64,000 bases of DNA from Streptomyces sp. CB02980. GTDB taxonomy: Bacteria; Actinomycetota; Actinomycetes; Streptomycetales; Streptomycetaceae. Within the stretch, counting starts at the first letter, position 1. Each line of letters opens with the position of its first letter. The notes below the pieces were generated by a model that saw only the letters and a program-made list of their open reading frames with translations, was not told the origin of the DNA and made no database searches. Below are positions 1-8,408 of this stretch, in pieces. Location of the stretch: positions 233,304 through 297,303 of the forward strand of contig NZ_JACSCH020000013.1 in the NCBI RefSeq assembly GCF_014451325.2. Direction: 5' to 3'. The position numbers and the translations under genes are program-made.

Positions 1-115
1 TCACGGCGAGATCGCCCACGGCGAAGACCGCGTTCTCCCCGAGGGCCAGCAGCCGCGCCTCCGCGACCGGCAACCCCGCCGCGGCCAGGATCTCCCGCGC
101 CCGCGCCTCGTCCAT
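1..115 (-). CDS. Putative aminoglycoside phosphotransferase-family protein, N-terminal fragment
   Basis: Only the first 38 codons lie in the window; the gene runs off the left edge. It starts at an ATG at 115. The visible peptide has the segment LLALGENAVFAVGDLAV, which resembles the glycine-rich nucleotide-binding start of APH/choline-kinase-like phosphotransferases (family knowledge). These are cytosolic ATP-dependent small-molecule kinases, mostly of unknown substrate in actinomycetes. It diverges from the sugar ABC operon that starts at 281. With so little sequence the family call is only probable, and no substrate can be named. Confidence 0.5.
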   Translation of the reverse strand, partial: MDEARAREILAAAGLPVAEARLLALGENAVFAVGDLAV

Positions 116-280
116 CGACCTCTCCCTACCTGTGTGATTGAGCCAAAGTCTCCCATCCGCGCAGCTCACCGCGCAGATCGCCTTGACCGCCCCCCGGGCC
201 GTCAGCACCATGGCGGGGTTCCCCCGGCGGTACGGGTCGCCCGGCCGGAGTCCGGGGAAAGGCGGACGGGGGTCGAATCG

Positions 281-1225
281 GTGAGCTCGCTGACCGCGAC
301 GAAGCGGCCGGGCCGGACGCGCGCACCGCGCGCCGCCCACGGGACACGCCCGCGCGGCCCCGACTTCGGCGCCTGGTTCCTGGTGCTCCCGGCGCTGCTG
401 CCGATCCTGGTCCTCAGCGTCGGCCCGCTGCTCTACGGCATCGCGCTCGCCTTCACGGACGCCCAGTCCGGCCGCACCCGGGCCACCGGCTGGGTGGGCA
501 CGCTCAACTTCCAGGACCTGCTGCACGACACCCTGTTCTGGGACTCGTTCCGCATCGGAGTGGTCTGGGCGGTCGGGGTCACCGTCCCCCAGTTCCTGCT
601 CGCCCTCGGCCTCGCCCTCCTGCTAAACCAGAAGCTCCGCTTCCGCTGGCTGGCGCGGGCCCTCGCCATCATTCCCTGGGCGATGCCCGAGGTCGTCGTC
701 GGCATCATGTGGCGGCTCGTCTACAACCCCGACGCCGGCATCCTCAACGAGACGATCCGGAACCTGGGCCTCGGCGAGGGCCGCGACTGGCTCTCCGGAC
801 TCGCCACCGCGCTCCCCGCCGTCGTCCTCGTCGGCGTCTGGGCCGGGATGCCGCAGACCACCGTCGCCCTGCTCGCCGGACTCCAGAACACCCCGCACGA
901 ACTCCACGAGGCCGCCGCCCTCGACGGCGCCGGAGCCTGGCGCCGCTTCCGCGTCGTCACCTGGCCCGCGCTCAGACCGGTCGCCCTCTCCATCACCGCC
1001 CTCAACCTCATCTGGAACGTCAACTCCTTCGCCCTGGTCTATGTGCTGACCAACGGCGGACCGGGCGGCCGGACCCGGCTCCCCATGCTCTTCGCCTACG
1101 AAGAGGCCTTCCGTTACGGGCAGTTCGGCTATGCCGCCGCGATGGGCTGTGTGATGATCGCCGCCGTCTCGGTGCTCATCGCCCTCTCCCTCGTACGACG
1201 GCTGAAAGGGGACCAGGACCGGTGA
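281..1225 (+). CDS. Carbohydrate ABC transporter permease, MalF-like
   Basis: Inner-membrane permease of a binding-protein-dependent sugar importer (314 aa). About six hydrophobic segments are visible, the first at residues 31-55. The EAA loop that docks the ATPase lies at about 210-230 (EAAALDGAGAWRRF). The GTG at 281 was chosen because it follows a purine-rich stretch (GGGGAAAGGCGG) and gives normal family length; the open frame extends upstream to 134 but that part is arginine/proline-rich and unlike the family. The stop overlaps the GTG of the next gene by four bases. No ATPase gene is nearby. In Streptomyces such importers usually share the MsiK ATPase encoded elsewhere (inference here). 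The sugar is unknown. Confidence 0.9.
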   Translation: MSSLTATKRPGRTRAPRAAHGTRPRGPDFGAWFLVLPALLPILVLSVGPLLYGIALAFTDAQSGRTRATGWVGTLNFQDLLHDTLFWDSFRIGVVWAVGVTVPQFLLALGLALLLNQKLRFRWLARALAIIPWAMPEVVVGIMWRLVYNPDAGILNETIRNLGLGEGRDWLSGLATALPAVVLVGVWAGMPQTTVALLAGLQNTPHELHEAAALDGAGAWRRFRVVTWPALRPVALSITALNLIWNVNSFALVYVLTNGGPGGRTRLPMLFAYEEAFRYGQFGYAAAMGCVMIAAVSVLIALSLVRRLKGDQDR

Positions 1226-2064
1226 GCGCCCTCCGGACGAGCAGACCCGCGCGAATCGGCCAGTACGCGGCCCTCCTCGCGTATCTGGTCTTCCTCGCCT
1301 TCCCCTTCCTCTGGCTGGTCTCCACCGCCTTCAAGCCCGCCCCCGAGCTCGCCTCGCTGCACCCCACCTGGATCCCGAAGGACCCCACGCTCGCCAACTT
1401 CCGGCAGGCCTTCGACGAGCAGCCGCTGCTCAGGGCCGCCGGGAACAGCCTGGCCGCCGCGGTCGCCGCCGCAGTGATCGCGGTGGCCGTCGCGACCCCG
1501 CTGGCCTATGTGACGGCCCGCCACCGGGGCAGGCTCGCCTCGGCCGCGACCGGCTGGGTGGTGATCAGCCAGGCGTTCCCGTTCGTGCTCGTGATCATCC
1601 CGCTCTTCCTGATCCTCAAGAACCTCCACCTCGTGAACAGCGTGTTCGGCCTCGTCCTGGTCTACGTGGTCTGGTCGCTGCCCTTCGCCCTCTGGATGCT
1701 GATGGGGTACGTCCGGGCCGTCCCCGCCGAACTGGAGGAGGCCGCCGCCGTCGACGGCGCGGGCCGGCTCCGTACCCTCGTCTCGGTCACCGCCCCGCTG
1801 CTCGTCCCCGGCATCGTCGCCACCGCCCTCTTCGCCTTCGTCACCGCGTGGAACGAGTTCTTCTTCGCGCTCGTCCTGCTCAAGACCCCGGAGAAGCAGA
1901 CGCTGCCGGTCGTCCTCACCCACTTCCTCGGCGCCGAGGGCGTCGCCGACCTCGGCCCGCTGGCCGCCGCGGCCTTCCTCGCCACGCTGCCCTCCCTCGT
2001 CGTCTTCGGCTTCCTCCAGCGACGGATCACCGGCGGGATGCTGGCCGGGGCGGTGAAGTCATGA
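1222..2064 (+). CDS. Carbohydrate ABC transporter permease, MalG-like
   Basis: Second permease of the same importer (280 aa), expected to form a heterodimer with the product at 281-1225. It has six membrane segments and an EAA motif near residues 170-190 (EEAAAVDGAGRLRTLVSV), with a typical MalG C terminus in which the last helix is followed by a short basic tail (FLQRRITGGMLAGAVKS). The start is GTG within the GGTGA junction, giving a four-base overlap with the upstream gene and translational coupling. Its own TGA overlaps the ATG of the binding protein gene. No local regulator gene is seen. Confidence 0.92.
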   Translation: MSALRTSRPARIGQYAALLAYLVFLAFPFLWLVSTAFKPAPELASLHPTWIPKDPTLANFRQAFDEQPLLRAAGNSLAAAVAAAVIAVAVATPLAYVTARHRGRLASAATGWVVISQAFPFVLVIIPLFLILKNLHLVNSVFGLVLVYVVWSLPFALWMLMGYVRAVPAELEEAAAVDGAGRLRTLVSVTAPLLVPGIVATALFAFVTAWNEFFFALVLLKTPEKQTLPVVLTHFLGAEGVADLGPLAAAAFLATLPSLVVFGFLQRRITGGMLAGAVKS

Positions 2065-3356
2065 GACGACGGATCCTCACCCTCACCGCCGCACTCGCCC
2101 TGCTCGTCACCGGCTGCACGGCGGGGAACGACGCCCCCGAGGACGGGGTCGTACGGCTCCGCTTCCAGTCCCTCGCCTGGCAGAAGGAGTCCGTCGACGC
2201 CAACCGGCAGCTGGTGAAGGAGTGGAACGCCACCCACCCCGACGTCCAGATCGACTACGTCCAGGGCAGCTGGGACTCCGTCCACGACCAGCTCCTCACC
2301 TCCTTCGAGGGCGGCGAGGCGCCCGACATCATCCACGACGCCTCCGACGACCTCGCCGACTTCGCCTACGGCGGCGACCTCGCCGACCTCCGCCCCCTGC
2401 TGCCCGAACGGCTCCGCGCCGACATCCCCGCCCGCAGCTGGGAGACCACCACCTTCGGCGAGGGGATCTACGGGGTGCCGTTCCTCCAGGAACCGCGCGT
2501 GATCATCGCCAACCGGAAGATCCTCGATTCCTCCGGCGTCCGCCTCCCCACCCCGGAGAAACCCTGGACCTGGACCGAGTTCCGGCAGGTCACCCAGGAC
2601 CTCACCCGCACCATGGGCTCCGGCCGGTACGCCGTCGCCTGGCCGCTCAAGGAGCCCGTCTCCGTCAGCCTCAACCTGGGGCTCTCGGCGGGCGGGCAGC
2701 TGTTCCACCGGGAGGCCGACGGCCGGGTGACCATCCGCTCCACCGAGGCCGACGCCGTCGTCCCCGGCACGATCCACGACCAGGTCGTCACCGACCGCAC
2801 CGCCCCGCGCACCACACTCGGCAGCGGCGGCTCCGACACCCTCCCCGGCTTCTTCGCCGGCAAGTACGCCATGGTCCCGCTGGGTTTCGCCTACCGGCAG
2901 CAGATCGCCCAACAGGCCCCGAAGGGCTTCGAGTGGACGGTCCTGCCCGCCCCCGCCGGAGACGCGGGGCTCACCCAGGGCGTCTCCCCGCAGACCCTGT
3001 CGATCGCCGAGGACAGTCCGTACAAGAAGGAGGCGGCCGCGTTCCTCGACTTCTTCCTGCGCCCGGAGAACATGGTGCGGCTCGCACGCGGCGACTGGAT
3101 GCTGCCCACCGGCACGACCGCGCTCGCCGACCCCTCGCTCCACACCGCCCGGGACGGCTGGGCGACGGGGGCCGCGGTGGCCGAACGGCTGCGGCCCGCG
3201 CCGGCGCAGTCGGTGCGCGGCTACCCGGAGTGGAAGGACAAGGTGGCGACGCCCGCGTTCCAGGAGTACTACAGCGGCGCCATCGACGGCGCCGAGCTGC
3301 GCAGACGCCTGGTGACGGACGGCAATCGGGTGCTCGCCCGCTATCAGCGCAAATGA
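2061..3356 (+). CDS. Sugar ABC transporter substrate-binding lipoprotein
   Basis: Extracellular solute-binding protein family 1 (431 aa), the ligand-capturing part of the importer. A lipoprotein signal is visible: a basic start (MRRRI), a hydrophobic stretch and lipobox LVTGC with Cys19 as the lipidation site. The rest has the usual pattern of the family, for example DIIHDASDDLADFA and the late EAAAFLDFFLRPENM. Its ATG overlaps the stop of the upstream permease gene by four bases, so the three genes form one operon. An inverted repeat at 3460-3490 probably ends transcription. The ligand cannot be predicted from sequence alone. Confidence 0.93.
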   Translation: MRRRILTLTAALALLVTGCTAGNDAPEDGVVRLRFQSLAWQKESVDANRQLVKEWNATHPDVQIDYVQGSWDSVHDQLLTSFEGGEAPDIIHDASDDLADFAYGGDLADLRPLLPERLRADIPARSWETTTFGEGIYGVPFLQEPRVIIANRKILDSSGVRLPTPEKPWTWTEFRQVTQDLTRTMGSGRYAVAWPLKEPVSVSLNLGLSAGGQLFHREADGRVTIRSTEADAVVPGTIHDQVVTDRTAPRTTLGSGGSDTLPGFFAGKYAMVPLGFAYRQQIAQQAPKGFEWTVLPAPAGDAGLTQGVSPQTLSIAEDSPYKKEAAAFLDFFLRPENMVRLARGDWMLPTGTTALADPSLHTARDGWATGAAVAERLRPAPAQSVRGYPEWKDKVATPAFQEYYSGAIDGAELRRRLVTDGNRVLARYQRK

Positions 3357-3459
3357 TGCGTTCACCAGGGGTTCGGCATTACGAAAGTTTGTTGAATAAA
3401 TCACAGATGGGTGAAGGGTCTTCTCGCGGATCCCCCTGATCGGACAGTGTTCGAACCGG

Positions 3460-3490
3460 CCACCGCGCCGCCCCCCACGAGGCGCGGTGG
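3460..3490 (+). terminator. Inverted repeat after the sugar ABC operon
   Basis: Perfect 10-bp arms CCACCGCGCC (3460-3469) and GGCGCGGTGG (3481-3490) with an 11-base loop. There is no T-run, as is common in Streptomyces. It lies 104 bases past the binding-protein stop and only 18 bases before the next ATG, so a role in the promoter or leader of the DUF1697 gene is also possible. Confidence 0.5.
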
Positions 3491-3508
3491 TCCGCCTAGA
3501 TTTGACCC

Positions 3509-4066
3509 ATGACGAAGAAGACGTACGCGGCCCTGCTCCGCGGCATCAACGTGAGCGGACACCGCAAGGTCCCCATGGCGGAGCTCCGGCCCCTCATCGA
3601 AGGTCTCGGGCACACGAACGTCCGCACCTACCTCCAGAGCGGGAACGCCGTCTTCACCACCGACTCCGGCGCCGGGGAGGACGAGCTCACCACCGCACTC
3701 GAAGACGCGATCGAGGAGCGGTTCGGCTTCCGCGTCGACTGCCTCGTCCGCGGCGGCGACTATCTGGCGGCGGTGGCCGAGGACTGCCCCTTTCCGGCCG
3801 CCGAGCTCGAGGGCAAGCAGCTCCACGCCATCTACTACTCCGGGCCGGTGGACCCCGAGCGCTTCGCCTCGATCGACCGCGAGGCCTATCTCCCCGAGGA
3901 CTTCGCCCTCGGCGACCGCGTGCTCTACCTCTATGTCCCCGACGGCCTGGGGAGGTCCAGGCTCGGCGACGTGGTCTCCCGCCCGGCCGTCGTGAAGGGA
4001 CTCGTCGCCACCGCCCGGAACTGGAACACCGTGGTCAAGCTCATCGAGATGACCACGGAGGGCTGA
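3509..4066 (+). CDS. DUF1697 domain-containing protein
   Basis: A 185-residue protein matching DUF1697 over its whole length. Recognisable hallmarks are the N-terminal YAALLRGINVSGHRKVPM, then LRPLIEGLGHTNVRTYLQSG, and a C-terminal TARNWNTVVKL. The family is small, probably cytosolic, and has no established function. The gene stands alone on the plus strand between the sugar importer and the nitroreductase gene, with its own upstream region. The ATG at 3509 is the only good start and begins with the family's usual first residues. Confidence 0.88.
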   Translation: MTKKTYAALLRGINVSGHRKVPMAELRPLIEGLGHTNVRTYLQSGNAVFTTDSGAGEDELTTALEDAIEERFGFRVDCLVRGGDYLAAVAEDCPFPAAELEGKQLHAIYYSGPVDPERFASIDREAYLPEDFALGDRVLYLYVPDGLGRSRLGDVVSRPAVVKGLVATARNWNTVVKLIEMTTEG

Positions 4067-4140
4067 TCGCGAAGTGGCCCAGTCCCCGTGTGTGTGATTG
4101 GACCACTGGGGCAGGCCATTGGCTGGCTAGATTCCTCGGT

Positions 4141-4767
4141 ATGACGACCACCGAGACCGCCCCCCGCCCCGCCGTCGACTTCTACTTCGACCCCGTCTGC
4201 CCCTTCGCCTGGATCACCTCCCGGTGGATCCTGGAGGTCGAGCGCGAGCGGGACATCGACCTCCGCTTCAAGGTCATGAGCCTGTACCTGCACAACGAGG
4301 GCAACACCCTGCCCGACTGGTACCGCGAACTCGTCGACGCCTCGACCGGACCGGTCAGAGTCGCCGCGGCGGCCGCCGAGCGGCACGGCGAGGAGATCCT
4401 GCGTCCGCTCTACACCGCGTACGGAACCCGCATCCACGAACAGAAGCGGCAGGACTTCGACGCGGTCGCCGCCGAGTCGCTTGCCGAGCTCGGCCTGCCC
4501 GCCGAACTCGCCGGGGCCGCCCACGACCCGGCGTACGACGAGGCCGTCCGCCGCAGCCACGACGCCGGCAAGGACCCCGACGCCGACGCGTACATCGGCA
4601 CCCCCACGATCCACGTCGACGGCACCGTGTGGTTCGGCCCGGTGCTGCGTGCCGTCCCGCGCGGCGAGCACGCGGCCGAACTCTTCGACAGCTTCCGGGT
4701 CCTCGCCAACCACCCGGACCTCTTCGAACTGAAGCGGACCCGCACGGGCGGCCTCGACTTCAGCTAG
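4141..4767 (+). CDS. DsbA-family mycothiol-dependent nitroreductase (Rv2466c-like)
   Basis: A 208-residue thioredoxin-fold protein of the Rv2466c type, which in mycobacteria uses mycothiol to reduce nitro compounds and disulfides. The N-terminal motif FDPVCPFAWITSRWILEVE places the nucleophile at Cys20. The second motif cysteine found in Rv2466c (CPWC) is alanine here, so this is a monothiol version. Further signature segments are VMSLYLHNEG, the cis-proline region GTPTIHVDG, FGPVLRAVPRGE and the C-terminal FELKRTRTGG. It stands alone and converges with the carboxypeptidase gene, with a hairpin between them. Confidence 0.88.
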   Translation: MTTTETAPRPAVDFYFDPVCPFAWITSRWILEVERERDIDLRFKVMSLYLHNEGNTLPDWYRELVDASTGPVRVAAAAAERHGEEILRPLYTAYGTRIHEQKRQDFDAVAAESLAELGLPAELAGAAHDPAYDEAVRRSHDAGKDPDADAYIGTPTIHVDGTVWFGPVLRAVPRGEHAAELFDSFRVLANHPDLFELKRTRTGGLDFS

Positions 4768-4792
4768 GGGAGAGTCCGGCGGAACATGGCGG

Positions 4793-4827
4793 GGGGCCTG
4801 CCTCCCGGCGAGCGGAAGACAGGCCCC
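4793..4827. terminator. Hairpin between convergent genes
   Basis: Arms GGGGCCTG (4793-4800) and CAGGCCCC (4820-4827) flank a 19-base loop. It lies 26 bases after the plus-strand nitroreductase stop and 47 bases after the minus-strand carboxypeptidase stop, so it may serve both genes. No clear T-tract on either side. Confidence 0.5.
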
Positions 4828-4873
4828 GGGCGGGACCGGCGCCGTCGTGGGCCGGTCGCCGCCGATCGCGCTC

Positions 4874-5761
4874 TTACCTGGCGAAGCCGTAGTCCAGCAG
4901 CTTCTTGACGTCGGTCGCCCGGTTCGCCTCGCTCGGGGAGGCGAGCACCGCGCCGATGACCGTCTTGCTGCCGCGGGTGGCCGCGAAGACGAGGCAGTAC
5001 TTGGCCTGCGGACCCGAACCGGTCTTCACACCGATGGCGCCGCTGTAGGTGCTCAGGAGCTTGTTCGTGTTGCTCCACGACATGTACCGGTAACCGCCGG
5101 TCTTCGTGGTCACCTTCTGCTTCGTGGACTTCGTCTTGACCACGGCGCGGAACGTGGAGTTCTTCATCGCACTGCTCGCGAGCTTCGTCAGATCGCGCGG
5201 AGTGGAGTAGTTGCTCCCATTGCTTATTCCGTCGAACGAGTCGAAGTGGGTGTTGCGCATACCGAGGTTCCTGGCCTCGGTGTTCATCTTCCCGATGAAC
5301 GACTTGATCCGGGCGGCCCGCGTGGTGCCGGTGCCGAACTTGTCGGCCAGCGCGTAGGCCGCGTCGCAACCCGACGGCAGCATCAGGCCGTAGAGGAGCT
5401 GTCGGACCGTCACCTTGTCGCCGACGATGAGCCGGGCGGACGAGGCGTTCTTGGAGACGATGTAGTCGCTGTACGCCTTCTGGACGGTGACCTTGGCGTC
5501 GAGGTTCAGGCCGCGCTGGGCCAGGACCACCTTCGCGGTCATGATCTTCGTGGTCGAACCGGTCGACCGACGGGTGTCGGCGGCCTTCCCGAACAGCGTG
5601 GTGCCCGTCCCGTTGTTCATGACGAAGCCGCCCTTGGCGGTGATCGACGGGGCGGGCGGCGCGGCGTACGCCTGGCCCGTGAAGAGGCCGCCGGCCAGTA
5701 CGGCCGAGGCCGTGATCGTGACGGTCACGGCTCTGCGTACGCCGAGTGTCGAAGTGATCAA
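4874..5761 (-). CDS. D-alanyl-D-alanine carboxypeptidase (S11 family, DacA-like)
   Basis: Secreted penicillin-binding protein that trims the terminal D-Ala from peptidoglycan stems (295 aa). The motifs are SxxK as STTK with Ser69, SxN replaced by S130-G-C132, and KTG at 246-248 (GVKTGSG). An N-terminal signal peptide ends near AYA-AP. I favour the TTG at 5761, which follows AAGGGCAG and gives a compact signal peptide (ITSTLGVRRAVTVTITASA). A start further upstream would put about 38 unrelated residues before the signal. Cys in the second motif is seen in some actinomycete homologues (family knowledge). It lies alone on the minus strand. Confidence 0.85.
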   Translation of the reverse strand: MITSTLGVRRAVTVTITASAVLAGGLFTGQAYAAPPAPSITAKGGFVMNNGTGTTLFGKAADTRRSTGSTTKIMTAKVVLAQRGLNLDAKVTVQKAYSDYIVSKNASSARLIVGDKVTVRQLLYGLMLPSGCDAAYALADKFGTGTTRAARIKSFIGKMNTEARNLGMRNTHFDSFDGISNGSNYSTPRDLTKLASSAMKNSTFRAVVKTKSTKQKVTTKTGGYRYMSWSNTNKLLSTYSGAIGVKTGSGPQAKYCLVFAATRGSKTVIGAVLASPSEANRATDVKKLLDYGFAR

Positions 5762-5917
5762 AGTCTTCTGCCCTTGGTAGGAACCGATGTCATCCGGGCC
5801 CGCAATGACCCGGCGCACAGAAGACGCACGAGAGGGGCCGATGGATGCACGGTGCGGGCATGAAGTTGCTCGCATCCGTCGACCGGCCGAATTGTCGGAC
5901 TGGTTCCCGGGGAGTTC

Positions 5918-6673
5918 TCAAGCCGAGTGGGCCACGGCGACGCGGGCCGCGTGGGCGGCGTCGTAGCGCTCGAGGAGCAGCCGGGCCAATTCCGGGGAGG
6001 GGCCCAGGACATCCGCCAGGACGTCCGCCTCCGCCGCGCCCGCCGCGATGCGGTCCGGGAGCCGGCCGGGGGCGATGACGTACGGGGCGACGGCCACCCG
6101 GCGGACGCCCGGCTCGGCCCGCAGGGCCCGGACGGCGTCCTCCGTGCGGGGGACGCCCCCGGCAACCACAGCGGAGGCGAACGCGGGCCGCACGGAGCAC
6201 CAACCGGTGCGCCGCAGCTCCCGCGCCGTTTCTGCGATCACCGCGATCGCCTCCGGGTCGGTGGAGCCCGCCGAGGCCAGGACGACCCCGGTCGCGCTCT
6301 TGTCGCCGGGCGTGAGCCCGGCCTCGTACAGCCGCCGCTCCACCGCCGCGACGAGCAGCGGCGAGGGTCCCAGGACCTCCGCCTGGCGCATCCGCAGGGA
6401 CGGCGGCGCCTGGCGGAGTACGGCGGGGATGTCGGCCTTCGCGTGGAAGGCCCGGGTCAGCAGCAGCGGCAGCGCCACCACGTCCCGTACGCCGTCGGCG
6501 GCGAGCCGGTCGAGCACCCCCGGCACCGACGGCAGGTTGAAGTCCAGGAACGCCGTCTCCACCCGCAGCCCCGGCCGCAGCGCACCGGCCCGGCGCACCA
6601 GCGCCTGGACGGTCGCCGCGTGCCGCGGATCGCGGCTGCCGTGGGCGATGACGAGAAGGACCGGTCGGTTCAT
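5918..6673 (-). CDS. Sirohydrochlorin chelatase (CbiX/SirB-like)
   Basis: Two-lobed class II chelatase of 251 aa that inserts Fe2+ (or Co2+) into sirohydrochlorin. The N-terminal lobe has the metal-site histidine in LLVIAHGSRDPRHAAT and the second lobe has the matching ASAGSTDPEAI. It is the last gene of the sulfur operon, 11 bases after ssuC. That position fits a role in making siroheme for the sulfite reductase at the operon's other end, the same arrangement as in S. coelicolor around SCO6093-SCO6102 as I recall it. A cobalamin role cannot be excluded. Confidence 0.85.
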   Translation of the reverse strand: MNRPVLLVIAHGSRDPRHAATVQALVRRAGALRPGLRVETAFLDFNLPSVPGVLDRLAADGVRDVVALPLLLTRAFHAKADIPAVLRQAPPSLRMRQAEVLGPSPLLVAAVERRLYEAGLTPGDKSATGVVLASAGSTDPEAIAVIAETARELRRTGWCSVRPAFASAVVAGGVPRTEDAVRALRAEPGVRRVAVAPYVIAPGRLPDRIAAGAAEADVLADVLGPSPELARLLLERYDAAHAARVAVAHSA

Positions 6674-6684
6674 GGCGGATCGGC

Positions 6685-7572
6685 TCACTTCACCAGCAGG
6701 CCGCGGCTGCGGAGCACCCAGCGCTCCAGCGGGCTGAAGATCAGCAGGTCGATCGCGATGCCGACGACCAGGATCAGCAGGATCGCCAGGAACACGCCGG
6801 GCAGGTCGATGTTGTTGCGGCCGTTCTCCAGCAACTGGCCCAGGCCCAGGCCCAGATCCGGGGAGGAGGCGATGATCTCGGCGGCCATCAGCGAGCGCCA
6901 GGAGAAGGCCCAGCCCTGCTTCAGACCGGCCAGGTAGCCGGGCAGCGCCGCCGGAAGGGTCACGTGCCAGGTGCCCCGCAGGCCGGTGGCGCCCATGGTG
7001 CGGCCGGCCCGCAGGAACAGCGGCGGGACCTGGTCGACGCCGGAGACCAGACCGTTGGCGATGGACGGGACGGCGCCCAGCAGGATCACCGTGAACATCA
7101 TCGCGTCGTTCAGGCCGAACCAGAGCACGGCCGGCGGCACCCACGCCACCGAGGGCAGCGACTGCAGACCCGACAGGATCGGGCCGATCGCGGCGCGCAC
7201 GAACTTCACCCGGGCGACGAGCAGGCCCAGCGGGGTGCCGATGGCGAGGGCCAGCAGGAAGCCGGCCAGGCCCCGGGACACGCTGGTCCAGATGACCTCG
7301 AGCAGCGTGCCCTGCAGCCACATGTCGGTCAGGCCGTCCCACACCGCGGACGGCGCGGGCAGCTTGGTCTCCTCGGTGATCTTCGCGGAGACGAGGATCT
7401 GCCAGACGGCGAGGACCAGGAGGACGGCGAGGGTGGGCGGGAGGACCTTCTTGAGGAGGACCTCCCGGACCGGGGTGCGGCGGATCTCGACCGCGTCCAG
7501 GGCGTCGAGTCCGGCCTCCAGACCGGCGAGGTCGTCCTTCTTGACCGTCGCGGCGGTGTCAGTGCTGGCCAT
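6685..7572 (-). CDS. ssuC: Aliphatic sulfonate ABC transporter permease
   Basis: Membrane permease of 295 aa in the SsuC/TauC branch of ABC importers. A charged N-terminal tail of about 50 residues precedes the first helix (LPPTLAVLLVLAVWQILVSA). Typical features are LAIGTPLGLLVARVKFVRAAIGP, PSVAWVPPAVLWFGL, and the coupling loop RAGRTMGATGLRGTWHVTLPAA cut by family convention. The ATG at 7572 overlaps the end of ssuB by 14 bases. With ssuA and ssuB it imports sulfonates as an alternative sulfur source to sulfate. Confidence 0.9.
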   Translation of the reverse strand: MASTDTAATVKKDDLAGLEAGLDALDAVEIRRTPVREVLLKKVLPPTLAVLLVLAVWQILVSAKITEETKLPAPSAVWDGLTDMWLQGTLLEVIWTSVSRGLAGFLLALAIGTPLGLLVARVKFVRAAIGPILSGLQSLPSVAWVPPAVLWFGLNDAMMFTVILLGAVPSIANGLVSGVDQVPPLFLRAGRTMGATGLRGTWHVTLPAALPGYLAGLKQGWAFSWRSLMAAEIIASSPDLGLGLGQLLENGRNNIDLPGVFLAILLILVVGIAIDLLIFSPLERWVLRSRGLLVK

Positions 7573-8353
7573 GGCGGCGGATCTCCCCACGCAGGTGTTC
7601 AGTGATCTCAAGGGACAGCTCGGCCACGTCCGCGTCCTCGATGCGGCGCGGCTGCTCGATGCCCACGGTCCATTCCTTCGCGACCCGGCCGGGGCGCGAG
7701 GAGAGGAGGACCACCCGCTGCGCGAGGCGTACGGCCTCGCGCACGTTGTGGGTGACGAAGAGGACCGAGAGGTTGGTCTCCTCCCAGATACGGGTGAGCT
7801 CGCCGTGCAGCACGTCACGGGTGATGGCGTCCAGGGCCGCGAACGGCTCGTCCATCAGCAGCAGCTGGCTGTCCTGGGCCAGCGCCCGGGCGAGGGCCAC
7901 GCGCTGCCGCATGCCGCCGGACAGCTCGTGCACCCGCTTCCCGTACGCGCCGCCGAGCCGGACCAGTTCGAGCAGCCGCTCGGCCTCCGGCCTGCGCTCG
8001 GCCTTGGACACCCCGCGCAGCCGCAGGGCCAGTTCGATGTTCTTGCCCGCGGTCAGCCACGGGAAGAGGGCGTGCTCCTGGAACATCAGGGCCGGCCGGC
8101 CGCCCGGGGTCGCGATGGACCCCTGGGTCGGCCGGTCGAGTCCCGCGACCAGGTTCAGCAGGGTGGACTTGCCGCACCCCGAGGCCCCCAGGATGGTGAC
8201 GAACTCGCCGGGCGCGACGTCGAGACTGACGTCGTCCAGGACGAGCTGGGTACCGGCCGGGCCGGAGAAGGACTTCGAGACGTGCTCGATCCGGGCGGCG
8301 TGCGTCTGCTCCGCTACGGTGCCCTCGGCAGCCTTGGCGAACGTCGTGGCCAT
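7559..8353 (-). CDS. ssuB: Aliphatic sulfonate ABC transporter ATP-binding protein
   Basis: ATPase of the sulfonate importer (264 aa). Walker A is GASGCGKST at about 56-64, then the Q-loop MFQEHALFPW, signature LSGGMRQR, Walker B LLLMDEPFAALD and the H-loop FVTHNVREA. The ATG at 8353 is preferred over the GTG nine bases upstream: the strong site AGGAGG ends eight bases before this ATG and would overlap the GTG. It sits between ssuA and ssuC in the sulfur operon. The SsuB assignment rests on the neighbours and on sequence type; a nitrate/taurine-type ligand is less likely here. Confidence 0.9.
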   Translation of the reverse strand: MATTFAKAAEGTVAEQTHAARIEHVSKSFSGPAGTQLVLDDVSLDVAPGEFVTILGASGCGKSTLLNLVAGLDRPTQGSIATPGGRPALMFQEHALFPWLTAGKNIELALRLRGVSKAERRPEAERLLELVRLGGAYGKRVHELSGGMRQRVALARALAQDSQLLLMDEPFAALDAITRDVLHGELTRIWEETNLSVLFVTHNVREAVRLAQRVVLLSSRPGRVAKEWTVGIEQPRRIEDADVAELSLEITEHLRGEIRRHGQH

Positions 8354-8408
8354 GGTCGTCACCTCCTGGGGTTACGGATTCGCGGTCTGTTTCGTCGGCT
8401 CGGCGCGG

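Noticed and set aside
134..280. N-terminal extension of the MalF-like permease to an ATG at 134
   Set aside because: The added 49 residues are Arg/Pro-rich and unlike the family, while GTG 281 follows a purine-rich site and gives normal length.
5762..5875. Upstream start for the D-Ala-D-Ala carboxypeptidase at 5875
   Set aside because: It would place 38 unrelated residues before the signal peptide; the TTG at 5761 gives a normal one.
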